Source: Acidobacteriaceae bacterium
Lineage (GTDB): Bacteria > Acidobacteriota > Terriglobia > Bryobacterales > Bryobacteraceae
Length of the DNA stretch: 64,000 nt
Direction of reading: 5' to 3'
Assembly (NCBI GenBank): GCA_019240405.1
Contig: JAFAYL010000056.1
Coordinates: 1-64,000, forward strand
Positions 63,229-64,000 of this stretch are shown in pieces. The notes under the pieces are model-generated. The model searched no databases. It saw only the letters and a program-made list of their open reading frames with translations, and was not told the DNA's origin. A program made the translations under genes and the position numbers. Every line of letters begins with the position of its first letter. Position 1 is the first letter of the stretch.

Positions 63229-64000
63229 ATGAAACACCTCAATGAGCTGATCGGGGAATACGACGATAAGGCGGCGCTCGAGGACGCATTTACGATTCCG
63301 GCATCCTGGTATCTCAGTCCAGAGATGTTGGAACTCGAGCAGCGGGCTGTGTTCGGGCGGAACTGGCAGGTGATCGGTCGAACGGAGCAGGTTAGGTCGG
63401 CTGGCGATTACATTACGGCGGAGGTGGCGGGTGAACCGGTGGTTGCGACGCGGGGAGCAGACGGGATCCTCCGAGCGTTCTTCAATGTGTGCCGGCATCA
63501 TGCGGCGGCGGTGGCGGTAGAGGAGTGCGGGCGGGCGCAGTTGTTCCGGTGTCCGTATCACGGTTGGACCTACGGATTGGACGGGAGCTTGAAGGGCGTG
63601 CCGGAGTTCACCGGCGTGCGGAACTTCGACCGGGCGAAGAACGGGTTGGTTCCGGTGGCGGTGGATACGTGGGAGCAGTTTGTATTTGTCGCGCTTGAGC
63701 CGAACGCTCGATCGCTCCGGGAATTTCTCGGTGGATTGACGGATCTGGTGAGCCCGCTGGATCTGGGAAAACTGAGTTTCTACACGCGTAAGGTTTACAC
63801 GCTGAATTGCAACTGGAAGGTATTCGTCGATAACTATTTGGATGGCGGTTATCACGTGCCGCACATCCACAAAGGGCTGAACGACGTTCTCGAATATAAG
63901 GAGTACACGATCGAGAATGGCGACCGATGGTCGCTGCAATCGAGTCCGATGGTGGCGCTCGATGCGGGTTCGTCTGACCGAGACGCTGCGGTGGCGGCGA
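63229..64000 (+). CDS. Rieske non-heme iron oxygenase, alpha subunit (3' partial)
   Basis: Reading from ATG 63229, 257 codons run open to the end of the window. A Rieske [2Fe-2S] domain is seen with CRHHAA (C-x-H at about 88-90) and CPYHGWTYG (C-x2-H at about 108-111). The catalytic domain begins with VDNYLDGGYHVPHIH (about 205-219), which holds the iron ligands His (x2); the Asp is expected further on, outside the window. The family hydroxylates aromatics or demethylates/oxidises choline- and carnitine-like compounds. Ferredoxin and reductase genes are not visible. Codons are GC-rich with many GTG/CGG. Note that repeats lie just upstream. A GGAAA before the ATG is a weak Shine-Dalgarno. Confidence 0.88.
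   Translation, partial: MKHLNELIGEYDDKAALEDAFTIPASWYLSPEMLELEQRAVFGRNWQVIGRTEQVRSAGDYITAEVAGEPVVATRGADGILRAFFNVCRHHAAAVAVEECGRAQLFRCPYHGWTYGLDGSLKGVPEFTGVRNFDRAKNGLVPVAVDTWEQFVFVALEPNARSLREFLGGLTDLVSPLDLGKLSFYTRKVYTLNCNWKVFVDNYLDGGYHVPHIHKGLNDVLEYKEYTIENGDRWSLQSSPMVALDAGSSDRDAAVAA

Noticed and set aside
63028-63939. A 303-codon minus-strand frame
   Set aside because: It is the complement of the Rieske gene and of the repeat cluster; the plus strand has clear Rieske and iron-ligand motifs.

Overview
The window is a gene-dense bacterial chromosome segment of moderately high GC. The gene mix suggests an uncultured or soil Acidobacteriota member. The pointers are a membrane Ser/Thr kinase with a FlgO/TolB-like domain and TPRs beside a sigma-70 factor of the ECF-like X6 type, a small protein with the N-terminal pattern ANRANAQHSSGPKTPEGK, a secreted GH39 and GH127 glycosidase, and many TTG/GTG starts. 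The phylum call is inference from gene content; no rRNA is present to settle it.

Layout. 1-4060: 3' part of a UPF0182 membrane protein converging on ispG. 4334-8319: a signalling module (Ser/Thr kinase, small secreted protein, divergent ECF-type sigma factor). 8503-13867: accessory genes (GH39 hydrolase, exonuclease III, a tandem-duplicated winged-helix protein, two uncharacterised proteins). 13911-18699: DUF1385 membrane protein, prfA and prmC (translation termination), then dinB and a DUF433/DUF5615 antitoxin-toxin pair. 18686-22565 (minus): a tight run yebC, ruvC, unknown exported protein, deoB, tpiA.

22711-37145: a complete 13-gene complex I operon, nuoA to nuoN with nuoC and nuoD fused, behind a recognisable promoter. 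The fused NuoCD and the roughly 900-residue NuoG with an N7 cluster motif resemble the E. coli type of complex I. Stop/start overlaps between cistrons imply translational coupling.

37161-43100 (minus): CBS-domain protein, ROK sugar kinase, a single-chain pyruvate carboxylase preceded by an ACT-domain protein, and tRNA-Ser(GCU). 43403-51065: NodU/CmcH-type carbamoyltransferase, homoserine dehydrogenase, a small exported protein, the pyrR-pyrB-pyrC pyrimidine operon, and selA. 51066-56953: uvrA and mutY (DNA repair, divergent), a VirB10/TrbI-like envelope protein with a glycine zipper, an Smr-domain protein and a nitroreductase.

57048-63023 (minus): an exopolysaccharide export core (BY-kinase ATPase, Wzz-type co-polymerase, Wza-type porin) next to a GH127 hydrolase coupled to maf. 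63047-64000: a small repeat cluster and the 5' part of a Rieske oxygenase gene that runs off the window.

Most of the window is core metabolism with conserved order. The parts that look least described are the hairpin repeat family with a compensatory base-pair change, the duplicated winged-helix protein, the ACT protein coupled to pyruvate carboxylase, the 83-nt nuoJ/nuoK overlap, the kinase/secreted protein/sigma module, and the repeat cluster before the Rieske gene. No CRISPR array, insertion sequence, prophage or clear novel defence system was seen.
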